Source: Nonomuraea zeae (lineage in GTDB: Bacteria; Actinomycetota; Actinomycetes; Streptosporangiales; Streptosporangiaceae). Taken from it: a stretch of 50,830 nt of DNA. How positions within the stretch are numbered: position 1 is the stretch's first letter; each line of letters starts with the position of its first letter. The stretch spans positions 1 to 50,830 of the forward strand of contig NZ_VCKX01000057.1 of NCBI RefSeq assembly GCF_005889725.1. Reading direction: 5' to 3'. Position numbers and translations under genes: made by a program. Below are positions 24,835-32,887 of the stretch, piece after piece. The notes under the pieces are model-generated. The model did no database searches. It worked only from the letters and a program-made list of their open reading frames with translations, and was not told where the DNA came from.

Positions 24835-25431
24835 TCACAGCCAGCCGCTGTCGCTGGCGATCCGTACGGCGTCGAGGCGGTTGCGCGCGCCCGTCTTGCA
24901 CATGATCCGCGACAGATGGTTGCGCACGGTCCCGACCGACAGGAAGAGCTCGTCGGCGATCTCCGTCGAGCGCGCCCCGCCCGCCGCGATCCGCAGCACA
25001 TCGAGCTCCCGCCTGGTCAGCGGATTGGCGGCGCACTGGAGCGCGGCCACCGCCAGCTCCGGCTCGATGGCCCGCCGGCCCGCCGCGACCTGGCGCACCC
25101 CCTCGGCCAGGCGCTCGGGTGGCACGCACAGGCTCATGAAGCCCAAAGCGTTCGCCGTCAGCGCCCTGCGCACCTGACCGGGGTTGGGCGCGGCCGACAG
25201 GATCAGCACCCCGCAGCCCGGCGCCTGCTCGGTGAGCTGGGCGGCGACCGGCAGCCCCGGCAGGTCGAGGTCGACGACGGCGACGTTCGGCCCCCCGGCC
25301 AGCGCCGCGCTCACCACGTCGTCGGGGCGGCCGACCTCGGCGACCACCCGCAGGTCGGGCTCGGCGCCGAGCGTGGCGAGCAGGCCGCGGCGGACCAAAG
25401 GCAGGTGTTCGGCGATGAGTATGCGGATCAA
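24835..25431 (-). CDS. LuxR/NarL-type response regulator, atypical receiver
   Basis: The 198-residue protein has a receiver domain and a C-terminal LuxR-type helix-turn-helix (PLTRRELDVLRIAAGGARSTEIADELFLSVGTVRNHLSRIMCKTGARNRLDA). The phosphoacceptor Asp54 is kept in VVDLDLPG. The acidic pair is only Glu8-His9 (AEHLPLV), and the conserved Lys of the GYLLK segment is Leu101 in GFMSLC. These changes suggest weak or no phosphorylation. There is no sensor kinase nearby. The ATG at 25431 begins MIRILIAE. It is divergent from the site-2 protease gene with about 156 bp between; GATC-GTTT-GATC lies in that gap. Confidence 0.9.
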   Translation of the reverse strand: MIRILIAEHLPLVRRGLLATLGAEPDLRVVAEVGRPDDVVSAALAGGPNVAVVDLDLPGLPVAAQLTEQAPGCGVLILSAAPNPGQVRRALTANALGFMSLCVPPERLAEGVRQVAAGRRAIEPELAVAALQCAANPLTRRELDVLRIAAGGARSTEIADELFLSVGTVRNHLSRIMCKTGARNRLDAVRIASDSGWL

Positions 25432-25587
25432 GACGTCCCCCTCCGTCGTCTCTTAGAGTGATCGTTTGATCGCGTACTGTCAATGCTCTCCAAAAGGCGC
25501 GCAAGCCGTGCGCTGCGGGGAGTTCGACTACTCTGGGGCTGTCGAACCTTTCGTCTGCCCTTGCCGTCTGCTGTGGAGCGCGTCTAG

Positions 25588-26892
25588 ATGAACTGGCTCT
25601 ATCTCGTGGGGATCGTCATCTTCCTGCTCGGGTTGATGTTCTCCATCGCGTTGCACGAGATCGGCCACCTCATACCCGCCAAGATCTTTGGCGTTAAGGT
25701 GACCCAATACATGGTGGGCTTCGGCTCGACGGCCTGGTCGCGGCGGAAGGGCGAGACCGAATACGGCGTCAAGTGGATCCCGCTCGGCGGCTACATCCGC
25801 ATGATCGGCATGCTGCCGCCGCGTCCCGGCGACGACCCCACGAAGCTGCGCAGCACGGCGACGGGGCCCTGGCAGGGGCTCATCGAGTCCGCCCGCGACG
25901 CCGCGCAGGAAGAGGTGCGGCCGGGCGACGAGGACCGGGTCTTCTACCGCAAGAAGTGGTGGCAGAAGGTCATCATCATGTCCGGCGGCCCGGCGATGAA
26001 CTTCGTGCTCGCCTTCGTGTTCTTCAGCATCCTGCTGGTCGGCATCGGGCTGCCGGGGTGGGCGCCGATCGTGTCGCCCGAGACCAACACGTGCGTCATC
26101 CCGATCTCCGAGCAGCGCACCGACTGCAAGTCCACCGACAAGCCCACGCCCGCCGCGCAGGCGGGGATGAAGCCGGGCGACCACATCGTCTCCTTCGGCG
26201 GGCAGCAGATCACCTCCTGGGACGACGCCACCCGCCTCATCCGCTCCCACGGCCCCGGCCCGGTCGCGCTCGGCATCGTCCGCGACGGCAAGCCGATGAC
26301 GCTCAACGTCACGCTCATCGCCCAGGACCGGCCCAACCTCCAGGACCCGAAGAAGATCGACAAGAACGTCGGCTTCCTCGGCGTCCTGCCCACCGAGGTC
26401 ATGCAGACGCAGAGCATCGGCCAGGTCCTCGGCTACATGGGCGAGCTCACGGGCCGGGTGGCGGGCTCGCTGATCAACCTGCCGGAGAAGATGGTCGGGG
26501 TCTGGCACGCGGCGTTCTCCGGCGAGCAGCGCGACCCCGAGGGCCCGGTGGGCGTGGTCGGGGCTGGTCGCATGGGCGGCGAGATCCTCGCCTCCGACCT
26601 GTCCAACGAGAAGAAGATCGCGATCTTCGTCAACCTGCTGGCGGGCTTCAACCTGGCGATCGGCATGTTCAACCTCATCCCGCTGCTGCCGCTCGACGGC
26701 GGCCACATCGCCGGCGGGCTGTGGGAGGGGATCAAGCGGGCCTTCGCCAAGATCATGCGGCGGCCGGAGCCGAAATATGTGGACATCGCCAAGGTGCTGC
26801 CGCTGACGTACGCGATCGCGCTCGTGATGATGATCATGGCTGGGCTGCTGGTCTACGCCGACCTGGTCAACCCGCTCACGCTGACCGGCTGA
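25588..26892 (+). CDS. Site-2 metalloprotease (M50, RseP/Rip1-like)
   Basis: The 434-residue membrane protease has HEIGH at 23-27 in the first membrane segment, a PDZ domain at about 180-250 (AGMKPGDHIVSFGGQQITSWDD), and the third zinc ligand in NLIPLLPLDGGH near 366-376, with further hydrophobic segments to the end. Relatives cut anti-sigma factors in the membrane; Rip1 of mycobacteria is the model. ATG 25588 follows GGAG by 8 bases. In many actinomycetes this gene sits between dxr and ispG, but neither is next to it here; the YjbR-type gene begins 4 bp after the stop. Confidence 0.93.
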   Translation: MNWLYLVGIVIFLLGLMFSIALHEIGHLIPAKIFGVKVTQYMVGFGSTAWSRRKGETEYGVKWIPLGGYIRMIGMLPPRPGDDPTKLRSTATGPWQGLIESARDAAQEEVRPGDEDRVFYRKKWWQKVIIMSGGPAMNFVLAFVFFSILLVGIGLPGWAPIVSPETNTCVIPISEQRTDCKSTDKPTPAAQAGMKPGDHIVSFGGQQITSWDDATRLIRSHGPGPVALGIVRDGKPMTLNVTLIAQDRPNLQDPKKIDKNVGFLGVLPTEVMQTQSIGQVLGYMGELTGRVAGSLINLPEKMVGVWHAAFSGEQRDPEGPVGVVGAGRMGGEILASDLSNEKKIAIFVNLLAGFNLAIGMFNLIPLLPLDGGHIAGGLWEGIKRAFAKIMRRPEPKYVDIAKVLPLTYAIALVMMIMAGLLVYADLVNPLTLTG

Positions 26893-26896
26893 TCCG

Positions 26897-27247
26897 GTGG
26901 ACGCGCTGGAGCGGCTGCGCGAGCTGTGCCTGGCGCTGCCGGAGACCACCGAGCGGCTCAGCCACGGTGAGCCGACCTGGTTCGTCAGGGACAAGAAGAC
27001 GTTCGTGATGTTCGCCGACCACCATCACGACGACCGGCTGGCGTTCTGGTGCGCGGCCGCTCCCGGGGTGCAGGAGGAGATGGTCGCGGAAGACCCCGAG
27101 CACTTCTTCCGCCCCCCTTACGTGGGGCACCGGGGATGGCTCGGCGTCTACCTGGACGTCGAGGTGGACTGGGCGGAGGTGGAGGAGATCGTGGCCGACG
27201 CCTACCGCCGGATCGCCCCCAAGTCGCTCGTCGCCCGCATGCCCTGA
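26897..27247 (+). CDS. MmcQ/YjbR family protein
   Basis: The 116-residue protein matches the MmcQ/YjbR family: LRELCLALPETTERLSHGEPTWFVRDKKTFVMF at the start and the segment GHRGWLGVYLDVEVDWAEVEEIVADAYRRIAPK at the end. The fold resembles double-stranded DNA-binding proteins, and function is poorly known. GTG 26897 is 4 bp after the protease stop and lies within reach of its translation, so the two genes are cotranscribed. The codon pattern fits the surroundings. Confidence 0.88.
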   Translation: MDALERLRELCLALPETTERLSHGEPTWFVRDKKTFVMFADHHHDDRLAFWCAAAPGVQEEMVAEDPEHFFRPPYVGHRGWLGVYLDVEVDWAEVEEIVADAYRRIAPKSLVARMP

Positions 27248-27320
27248 CCCGCGCCCTGCTCTGCGCCACGCGCCGCGCCGTGGTCCGATCCCATCGGGGA
27301 ATCCGGCCTCACGGCCCTGA

Positions 27321-28055
27321 TCAGGCACGTTTGGATCGGCGCCTCCTCGCGCCGGCTGCGCCGATGACAGGGGAGGTGGTCAGGGAGTGCGAGGGTGCGG
27401 TAGACCTGTCCGCGGCCCGGTAGACCGGCGCGCGGTCGCGGCGCCAGATGGGGTAAGGCGTGATGCTCTTGACGTCGACGCTCTTGTCGGCCGCCGCCTC
27501 AAGGTAGTTGTCGGGGCTGCGTACCGGGGTCGGCGGGCGCTTGCCGGGCGGGATCGCGCCGGCCCCCACCTTGGCGGGCGGCCTGCGCAGCAGCGCGGAG
27601 GCCCGGTCGAACAGGCATGACGTGCTGCGTCCCAGCAGGTCGCCCATCTTGCGGACGGTCTCCCGCCCGGCCGTCCTGGCGTCGCCCACGATGGCGGGCA
27701 CGGCCGCCAGCGACGCGCCGCCCGTCGGCCCCGAGGCCGTGGCCAGGCGCGCCAGGTTCAGTGCGAGCCGGAGGAGCACGACGATCAGCGCCACCTTCAT
27801 GGCCGGCACGATCATGGCCGAGAGCCGCAGCGCACCGCCGATGAGCAGGGCGGCGGTGATCGCGTCCCCGGAGCGGGCCGAGGTGTCGTGCCAGTCGCCG
27901 TCGAACGCCCGGACCCCTTCGCCCGCGTTGCGCGTGGTGGTCCGGGCGGCGTGCGTGCCGGCGGCCGAGGAGACGCGCACCGCCGTCAGCGCGAAGGAGA
28001 TCCGCTTGGTCCCGGCCTCGTGCAGCGCGACCTCGTCGATCAGCGGCCACGACAC
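27321..28055 (-). CDS. Hypothetical protein with one hydrophobic region
   Basis: The protein of 244 residues from GTG 28055 (SWPLIDEVALHEAGTKRISFALTAVRV at the start) has a hydrophobic stretch ALLIGGALRLSAMIVPAMKV followed by ALIVVLLRLALNLARLA, and a basic Pro-rich tail. I recognise no family. GTG 28055 has no Shine-Dalgarno. Reading further upstream without a stop gives GEEEILALQPPPQLNLV, and a CTG at 28091 lies 5 bases after a perfect AGGAGG, so the true start may be CTG 28091 (256 residues). No partner gene is clear; the LAS-type peptidase gene is upstream on the same strand. Confidence 0.5.
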   Translation of the reverse strand: MSWPLIDEVALHEAGTKRISFALTAVRVSSAAGTHAARTTTRNAGEGVRAFDGDWHDTSARSGDAITAALLIGGALRLSAMIVPAMKVALIVVLLRLALNLARLATASGPTGGASLAAVPAIVGDARTAGRETVRKMGDLLGRSTSCLFDRASALLRRPPAKVGAGAIPPGKRPPTPVRSPDNYLEAAADKSVDVKSITPYPIWRRDRAPVYRAADRSTAPSHSLTTSPVIGAAGARRRRSKRA

Positions 28056-28192
28056 GACGAGGTTGAGCTGCGGTGGCGGCTGCAGCGCCAGGATCTCCTC
28101 CTCGCCGCAGATCCGCTACACGTGATCATGCGTACGAGGCGCCACTGTACTGGGATGCGGGCCGGCGTGGGGAGAGAGCGGCCGGCCCGCGC

Positions 28193-29149
28193 TCAGTTCA
28201 TGGAGATGTGTACGTGGTCGAAGTGGTTCTCCGTGATGCTGCCCCGGTCCGACATGGCGCGCCAGCCGGATCCCTGGTTGATGCGCTGCCGCCAGATCAC
28301 GTACTTGATCCCGAGCCGGCCCTTGTTCTTGAGCGCCCATTCCGCGATCCGGTCCCCCAGGGCGTTGTTGACCGCGCTGGGCATCGAGCCGCCCGTGCTC
28401 ATCATGAAGTCGCAGGCCCGCCCGAGCGGGTGCTCGCCGCTGGAGCCCGCGCGGAAGCAGCCCACGTCGAACGGCAGCGAGAAGTTCTTCTCCACCTGGG
28501 CCTTCATCAGCCGGGTCCGAGGGGTGATGTTGTCCGAGCCGGCGGGCAGCTCGGGCGCCCAGCTCCCGTCGGAGTTGCGGCCGGTGCCGAACGGCACGAG
28601 GTCCTGGAGCTTCTTCTTGATGTCGTCGATGACGTCCTCGGCCTCGTCGCGCTGGCCGGCCACCTCCGCCGTGTCCCCGCCGATCTTCGTGGCGAGCGCG
28701 GCGGCCTCTTCGGCGGCCTTCTTCTTGTCGTCCCTGGCTTTGGCCACGCTTTGCACGACGGCCTGCTGCTCGGCGATGAGGTGGTCGAGCACGAGGGCTC
28801 CGCCGCTGCTGTCGGGCACCATGAGGCCGGGCAGCGAGGACTCTCCGGCCTGGTAGCGAAGGGTGGCGATCTCGGCGACCCGCTGCTCGGCCGCCGTGAG
28901 CGTCTGCTCCGCGGTGGCCAGCCGGTCCTTGGCCGACTCGGCGGCTTCCTGCGCCTTGGCCAGCTCGACGCGCTTGAGGTTGTACGTCTCTATCAGCTTG
29001 TCGACCTTGCTGTTGAGCTGCTTGAGCTGGGCGCGGAGCTCGGATTCCGTCGGTTTGGGATCGGCCGCGGCCGAGGTCGCCGGGAAGAGGGCGATGGCGG
29101 CTGCGACGATGAGACCGATGGCAAGTTTCGCGGGGGACAAAGCCGCCAC
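28193..29149 (-). CDS. Secreted coiled-coil protein with LAS-type metallopeptidase-like domain
   Basis: The 318-residue protein has a signal peptide (KLAIGLIVAAAIALFPATSAAA, cleavage near 28), a coiled coil at about 35-105 and 130-185, and a C-terminal domain of the type known from Arthroderma ARB_07466. That domain carries the LAS (lysostaphin/DD-peptidase) zinc pattern EHPLGRACD and HFDHVHISM, suggesting a peptidoglycan peptidase. GTG 29149 has GAGGAA 7 bases before it. The transcript carries a c-di-AMP riboswitch upstream, and this control is typical of cell wall hydrolases in actinomycetes. Confidence 0.88.
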   Translation of the reverse strand: MAALSPAKLAIGLIVAAAIALFPATSAAADPKPTESELRAQLKQLNSKVDKLIETYNLKRVELAKAQEAAESAKDRLATAEQTLTAAEQRVAEIATLRYQAGESSLPGLMVPDSSGGALVLDHLIAEQQAVVQSVAKARDDKKKAAEEAAALATKIGGDTAEVAGQRDEAEDVIDDIKKKLQDLVPFGTGRNSDGSWAPELPAGSDNITPRTRLMKAQVEKNFSLPFDVGCFRAGSSGEHPLGRACDFMMSTGGSMPSAVNNALGDRIAEWALKNKGRLGIKYVIWRQRINQGSGWRAMSDRGSITENHFDHVHISMN

Positions 29150-29167
29150 GTAGATGTTCCTCTCCCT

Positions 29168-29290
29168 CTGCCGGCCGGGTTAGCTGACGGGTTCGGGCAT
29201 GGGAGCGCTTCCCTACCACCGAAGTGGATTCACCCCATGTGCGATGGGTCCCCGGCTCCCGGGCGACGCGCCCGGAATTAGGCAACAACG
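29168..29290 (-). promoter_or_regulatory. ydaO-type c-di-AMP riboswitch
   Basis: The minus-strand leader carries the core of the ydaO family as I know it: GGGGACCC (29253-29246), GGGGTGAATCC (29236-29226), a GGTAGGGAAGCG segment, and CGAACCCGTCAGCTAACC (29195-29178). The order and spacing fit the actinomycete members. It ends about 20 bases before the Shine-Dalgarno of the LAS-type peptidase gene, which it would switch off when c-di-AMP is high. The exact ends are approximate. Confidence 0.88.
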
Positions 29291-29362
29291 ACCTGTTATG
29301 GCCGGTGCATATGGGGATGTTAGTGGTAGATCACGAGTAATGCGACCCTAACTAGCAATCCA

Positions 29363-30442
29363 TTAGTGATCTACTTGTGACCGAAGCATGCCAGCGGCCT
29401 CTTCCGGCAGCACGTCGTTGACGAAGGCGCCCATCGCCGACTCCGATCCGGCCAGATACTTCAGCTTGCCGGGCGCGCGCCTGATGCTGAACAGCTCCAG
29501 GTGCAGGTAGCCCAGCTCGCGGTCCTGGCGGACCGGCGCCTGGTGCCAGGCCGAGATGTACGGCATCACGACGCCGAACAGGTCGTCGAAGGCCCGCAGC
29601 ACCGAGGTGTAGAGCGGGGCGAACGCGGCCCGCTCCGTCTCCGACAGCGCCGCCAGGTCGGGCACCTGCCGGTGCGGGTAGATGTGCACCTCGAACGGCC
29701 AGCGCGCGGCGGCGGGCACGAAGGCCGTCCACAGCTCGTTGGCGGCGACCACGCGCGTCCGCGCGGCGCGCTCGGCGGCCAGCACGTCGGCGAACAGGTT
29801 GCCCGCTCCCTGATAGCGCGCCGCCGCGCCGAGCTGGAGCTTGGTCCGCGGCGTGACGTACGGGTAGGCGTAGATCTGGCCGTGCGGGTGGGCGAGCGTG
29901 ATGCCGATCTCCTCGCCCCGGTTCTCGAAGCAGAACACCTGCTCCACGCCCTCGATGCCGGACAGCTCGGCGGTGCGGTCGGCCCATGCCTCCATGACCA
30001 GCTCGACCTGGGCGTCGGAGAGCCGGGAGAAGGATGACGAATGCTCGGAGGTGAAACAGACCACCTCGCAACGCCCCACGCCCGGCCGTACCTCACTCAA
30101 TCCGCCCGGCTCGCTATAGGTCCCGAAATTTCCGGAAAAGGAGGGGAAGCGGTTCTCGAACACCACCACGTCGTAGTCGTACGCCGGGATCTCCGAGGAC
30201 CGCGTGTCCGACGAGGGGCACAACGGGCACTCGGCGGCCGTGCCGGTCGGCAGGAACGTCCGCGTCTGCCGATGCCCCGCCATCGCGATCCACTCTTCGG
30301 TCAGCGGGTCGTAGCGCAGCTCGGAGGCCACCGGCCGGGGGTCGAGCACCCGCCGGTCGATCGCGCTCCTGTCGGCGTCGTCGTGCCGGTCGAAGTAGAT
30401 CAGCTCTCGGCCGTCGGCCAGGTGGGTGATGGTGCGCTTCAA
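29363..30442 (-). CDS. galT: Galactose-1-phosphate uridylyltransferase
   Basis: The 359-residue protein is a GalT enzyme of the Leloir pathway: it exchanges UMP between UDP-glucose and galactose-1-phosphate. The active-site motif GITLAHPHGQIYAYPYV carries the His-Pro-His nucleophile site, ECPLC marks one zinc half-site, and ENRFPSFS and YISAWHQAPVR are typical. The start is TTG 30442: it overlaps the TGA of the DeoR gene (TTGA) and follows GGAGGGC by 6 bases, so translation is coupled. The open frame runs far upstream through the regulator, but that part is not protein-like. galK and galE are absent from this window. Confidence 0.96.
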   Translation of the reverse strand: MKRTITHLADGRELIYFDRHDDADRSAIDRRVLDPRPVASELRYDPLTEEWIAMAGHRQTRTFLPTGTAAECPLCPSSDTRSSEIPAYDYDVVVFENRFPSFSGNFGTYSEPGGLSEVRPGVGRCEVVCFTSEHSSSFSRLSDAQVELVMEAWADRTAELSGIEGVEQVFCFENRGEEIGITLAHPHGQIYAYPYVTPRTKLQLGAAARYQGAGNLFADVLAAERAARTRVVAANELWTAFVPAAARWPFEVHIYPHRQVPDLAALSETERAAFAPLYTSVLRAFDDLFGVVMPYISAWHQAPVRQDRELGYLHLELFSIRRAPGKLKYLAGSESAMGAFVNDVLPEEAAGMLRSQVDH

Positions 30443-31218
30443 GACGTGCCCTCCGCGATGATCAGTTCGCCGGCCCGTTCGGCCAGCTCCATGCGTGCGT
30501 CCTCGGTCAGCCCCGCGTCGCTGATGACCACGTCGGCCTCGCTCAGCTCGGCGATGGTGCTGATGCCGACCGTGTTCCACTTGGTGTGGTCGGCGGGGAT
30601 GACCAGCCGGTGCGCGGCCGCGACCAGCTCCCTGTCGGTCTCGGACTCGAGCAGGTTGGGCGTGGTGAACCCGGCCCGCACGCTCATCCCGTGCACTCCG
30701 AGGAACAGCGTGTCCACGTGCAGGCGGCGGATCGCCGCCACGGCCACCGGGCCCACCAGGGCGTCGGACGGCGTGCGCACCCCGCCGGTCAGCACGACGG
30801 TCCTGTCGGTGAGCGGGTTGCGGTGGAAGACCTCGGCGACGGGGATCGAATTGGTGATCACGGTCAGCTCGGGGATGCCGATCAGATGGTGGGCCAGCGC
30901 CCACGTCGTGGTGCCCGCGCTGAGCGCCACGGCCGTGCCTGGCCGGACGAGCTGGGCCGCGCGCCGCGCGATGGCCTCTTTCTCCGGCTGCTGGCGGGCG
31001 GACTTGGCGGCGAAGCCCGGCTCCTCGGTCGAGCCGGGGCCGAGGGCGGTCGCGCCGCCGTGCACCTTCTCCAGGAGCCCGCGCTCGGCCAGCACCTCGA
31101 GGTCGCGGCGGATGGTCATGTCGGAGACGCCGAGCTCGCGTACGAGGTCGGCGACCCGCACGCCTCCGCTCGTGCGTACGCGTTCGAGGATCGCCTGCTG
31201 CCGCTGCTGTGCGAGCAC
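30439..31218 (-). CDS. DeoR/GlpR family sugar regulator
   Basis: The 259-residue protein has an N-terminal DeoR helix-turn-helix (VRVADLVRELGVSDMTIRRDLEVLAERGLLEKVHGGA) and a C-terminal sugar-phosphate-sensing domain of the DeoRC type (AVALSAGTTTWALAHHL; VVLTGGVRTPSDALVGP; VFLGVHGMS; HTKWNTVG). It is coupled to galT and so probably represses galactose use until a phosphorylated sugar appears. GTG 31218 follows GGAAGGAG; a TTG at 31233 would add five residues. An inverted repeat upstream of the start is the likely operator. Confidence 0.93.
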   Translation of the reverse strand: MLAQQRQQAILERVRTSGGVRVADLVRELGVSDMTIRRDLEVLAERGLLEKVHGGATALGPGSTEEPGFAAKSARQQPEKEAIARRAAQLVRPGTAVALSAGTTTWALAHHLIGIPELTVITNSIPVAEVFHRNPLTDRTVVLTGGVRTPSDALVGPVAVAAIRRLHVDTLFLGVHGMSVRAGFTTPNLLESETDRELVAAAHRLVIPADHTKWNTVGISTIAELSEADVVISDAGLTEDARMELAERAGELIIAEGTS

Positions 31219-31230
31219 GCCCGCTCCTTC

Positions 31231-31266
31231 CAACAGATTCCACCAAATTATGACATGGAATTGTTG
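31231..31266. promoter_or_regulatory. Inverted-repeat operator of the DeoR-galT operon
   Basis: CAACAGATTCC (31231-31241) and GGAATTGTTG (31257-31266) are inverted copies with one extra base in the first arm. They lie 13-48 bp upstream of GTG 31218 around an AT-rich centre, where an autorepressor would act. Confidence 0.65.
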
Positions 31267-31357
31267 GGGAATGTTAGTTCGGGCGGGTCGCTTGCCTGGC
31301 CGGCGCAGCCGCGAGACGTTGGTTGCTCACCTCGTACCGAGCACCGGGAGGCAGCCT

Positions 31358-31435
31358 ATGGCCAGGCGCGCACGCAAGGGCAAGGCACGCAAGAAGAAGA
31401 AGGCGAACCACGGCAAGCGCCCGACCGCACGTTGA
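31358..31435 (+). CDS. Ribosomal protein bL37
   Basis: ATG 31358 follows a strong GGGAGG Shine-Dalgarno and encodes 25 residues, mostly Lys and Arg, ending in NHGKRPTAR. This matches bL37, the very small large-subunit protein known from mycobacterial ribosome structures (ending NHGKRPNA), usually annotated as a 50S protein or missed for its length. A classical terminator follows 2 bp after the stop, so it is a single-gene transcript. Confidence 0.88.
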   Translation: MARRARKGKARKKKKANHGKRPTAR

Positions 31436-31437
31436 GA

Positions 31438-31467
31438 GGTGGCCGCTCGGGGGCGGCCACCCTTTTT
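31438..31467 (+). terminator. Intrinsic terminator after bL37
   Basis: GGTGGCCGC (31438-31446) pairs with GCGGCCACC (31453-31461), followed by a TTTTT run (31463-31467). It is the clearest terminator in the window. Confidence 0.95.
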
Positions 31468-31473
31468 GCTCTC

Positions 31474-32784
31474 TCAGCCGGGCAGCTCGGTGAGCGCCTG
31501 GTCGATGCGGTCCTGGGGCAGCGTGTAGTCCTCCAGGTCGCCCGCCAGATACCGGTCATAGGCGCCCAGGTCGAAGTGGCCGTGGCCGCAGAGCGCGGTC
31601 AGGATGACCTTCTCCTCGCCGCTCTCCTTGCAGCGCAGGGCCTCGGCGATGGTCTCGGCCAGCGCGTGCGTCGGCTCGGGCGCGGGGACGATGCCCTCCG
31701 TCCTGGCGAAGCGGACGCCGGCCTCGAAGCACTCGCTCTGGGAACGGGTGACCGCCTCGAACAGCCCCAGGTCGTACATGTGGGACAGCAGCGGCGACAT
31801 GCCGTGATAGCGCAGCCCGCCCGCGTGGATCGGGTCGGGCACGAACGAGTGCCCCAGCGTGTGCATCTTGAGCAGGGGCGTGAACCCGGCGGTGTCGCCG
31901 AAGTCGTAGGCGTAGACGCCGCGCGTGAACGACGGGCAGGCGGCGGGCTCGACCGCTCGGAACACCGTCTTGATCCGTCCCGCCAGCTTCTCGCGCAGGA
32001 AGGGGAAGGAGAGGCCGGCGAAGTTCGAGCCGCCTCCGGTGCAGCCGATGACCAGGTCCGGCATCTCGGGCAGCTGGCCGAGCGCCTCCTCGCCGATCAC
32101 CGTCTGGTGCATGAGCACGTGGTTGAGCACCGACCCGAGCGAGTAGCGGGCGTCGGGCGTCGCGCCGGCCACCTCGACCGCCTCGCTGATCGCGATGCCC
32201 AGGCTGCCGGGCGAGTCCGGGTCGTCGGCCAGCACCTTGCTGCCCGAGCCCGTCACGGGGGACGGGCTGGCGTGGACGGTGGCGCCGTACACCTGCATCA
32301 GGGAGCGGCGGTACGGCTTCTGGTCGTAGGAGGCGCGGACCATCCAGATCTGGCATTCGACGCCGAACTGGGCGCAGGCGAACGCCAGAGCCGAGCCCCA
32401 CTGCCCGGCGCCGGTCTCGGTGGTGAGCAGCCGCACACCCTCGCGGGCGTTGTAGTACGCCTGGGGGACGGCCGTGTTCGCCTTGTGCGAGCCCGCGGGC
32501 GAGACGCCCTCGTACTTGTAGTAGATCCTGGCCGGCGTGCCGAGTGCCCGCTCCAGCCGGCGCGCCCGCAGGAGCGGCGTCGGCCGCCACAGCCGGTAGA
32601 CGTCCAGCACCTCCTGCGGGATCGGGACGAACCGCTCGCCGCTCACCTCCTGGCCGATCAGCTCCATCGGGAAGAGCGGGGCCAGGTCGTCGGGTCCTAT
32701 GGGCTGCCGCGTGCCGGGATGCAGCGGCGGTGGAGGCGGAGCGGGCAGGTCAGGAACGATGTTGTACCAGTCGCTGGGGATCAT
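31474..32784 (-). CDS. TrpB2-type tryptophan synthase beta-like PLP enzyme
   Basis: The 436-residue protein is about 40 longer than classical TrpB and matches the TrpB2 subgroup. The PLP lysine is in GSHKANTA, the phosphate loop is GCTGGGSNFAG, and TGAGQWGSALAFACAQFG and MVRASYDQKPYRRSLMQVYGA are family motifs. TrpB2 enzymes make tryptophan from serine and indole, often free indole, without TrpA. There is no trpA or other trp gene here. ATG 32784 gives MIPSDWYNIVPDLP, the usual TrpB2 start. It is transcribed toward the bL37 terminator, which also lies at its 3' end. Confidence 0.93.
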   Translation of the reverse strand: MIPSDWYNIVPDLPAPPPPPLHPGTRQPIGPDDLAPLFPMELIGQEVSGERFVPIPQEVLDVYRLWRPTPLLRARRLERALGTPARIYYKYEGVSPAGSHKANTAVPQAYYNAREGVRLLTTETGAGQWGSALAFACAQFGVECQIWMVRASYDQKPYRRSLMQVYGATVHASPSPVTGSGSKVLADDPDSPGSLGIAISEAVEVAGATPDARYSLGSVLNHVLMHQTVIGEEALGQLPEMPDLVIGCTGGGSNFAGLSFPFLREKLAGRIKTVFRAVEPAACPSFTRGVYAYDFGDTAGFTPLLKMHTLGHSFVPDPIHAGGLRYHGMSPLLSHMYDLGLFEAVTRSQSECFEAGVRFARTEGIVPAPEPTHALAETIAEALRCKESGEEKVILTALCGHGHFDLGAYDRYLAGDLEDYTLPQDRIDQALTELPG

Positions 32785-32813
32785 CGCTTCAGTCTGCGCC
32801 GGTTACGCGGATC

Positions 32814-32887
32814 GTTCCAGCGTCACCCGCCGAGGCGAGTCACGCGCCTCGTTTCAGCGTCACCCGCCCAGGCGAGTCACGCGCCTC
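32814..32887. repeat. 37-bp tandem duplication at the 3' end of the LLM gene
   Basis: Two copies (32814-32850 and 32851-32887) differ at about two positions. Each contains GAGGCG...CGCCTC, able to form a hairpin. The right copy includes the last codons and TGA of the LLM gene, so the stop region itself was duplicated downstream. Confidence 0.9.

Noticed and set aside
29363..31246. One very long galT frame reaching through the regulator
   Set aside because: Only the part after TTG 30442 matches GalT; the upstream part is Arg/Gly-rich shadow of the DeoR gene.
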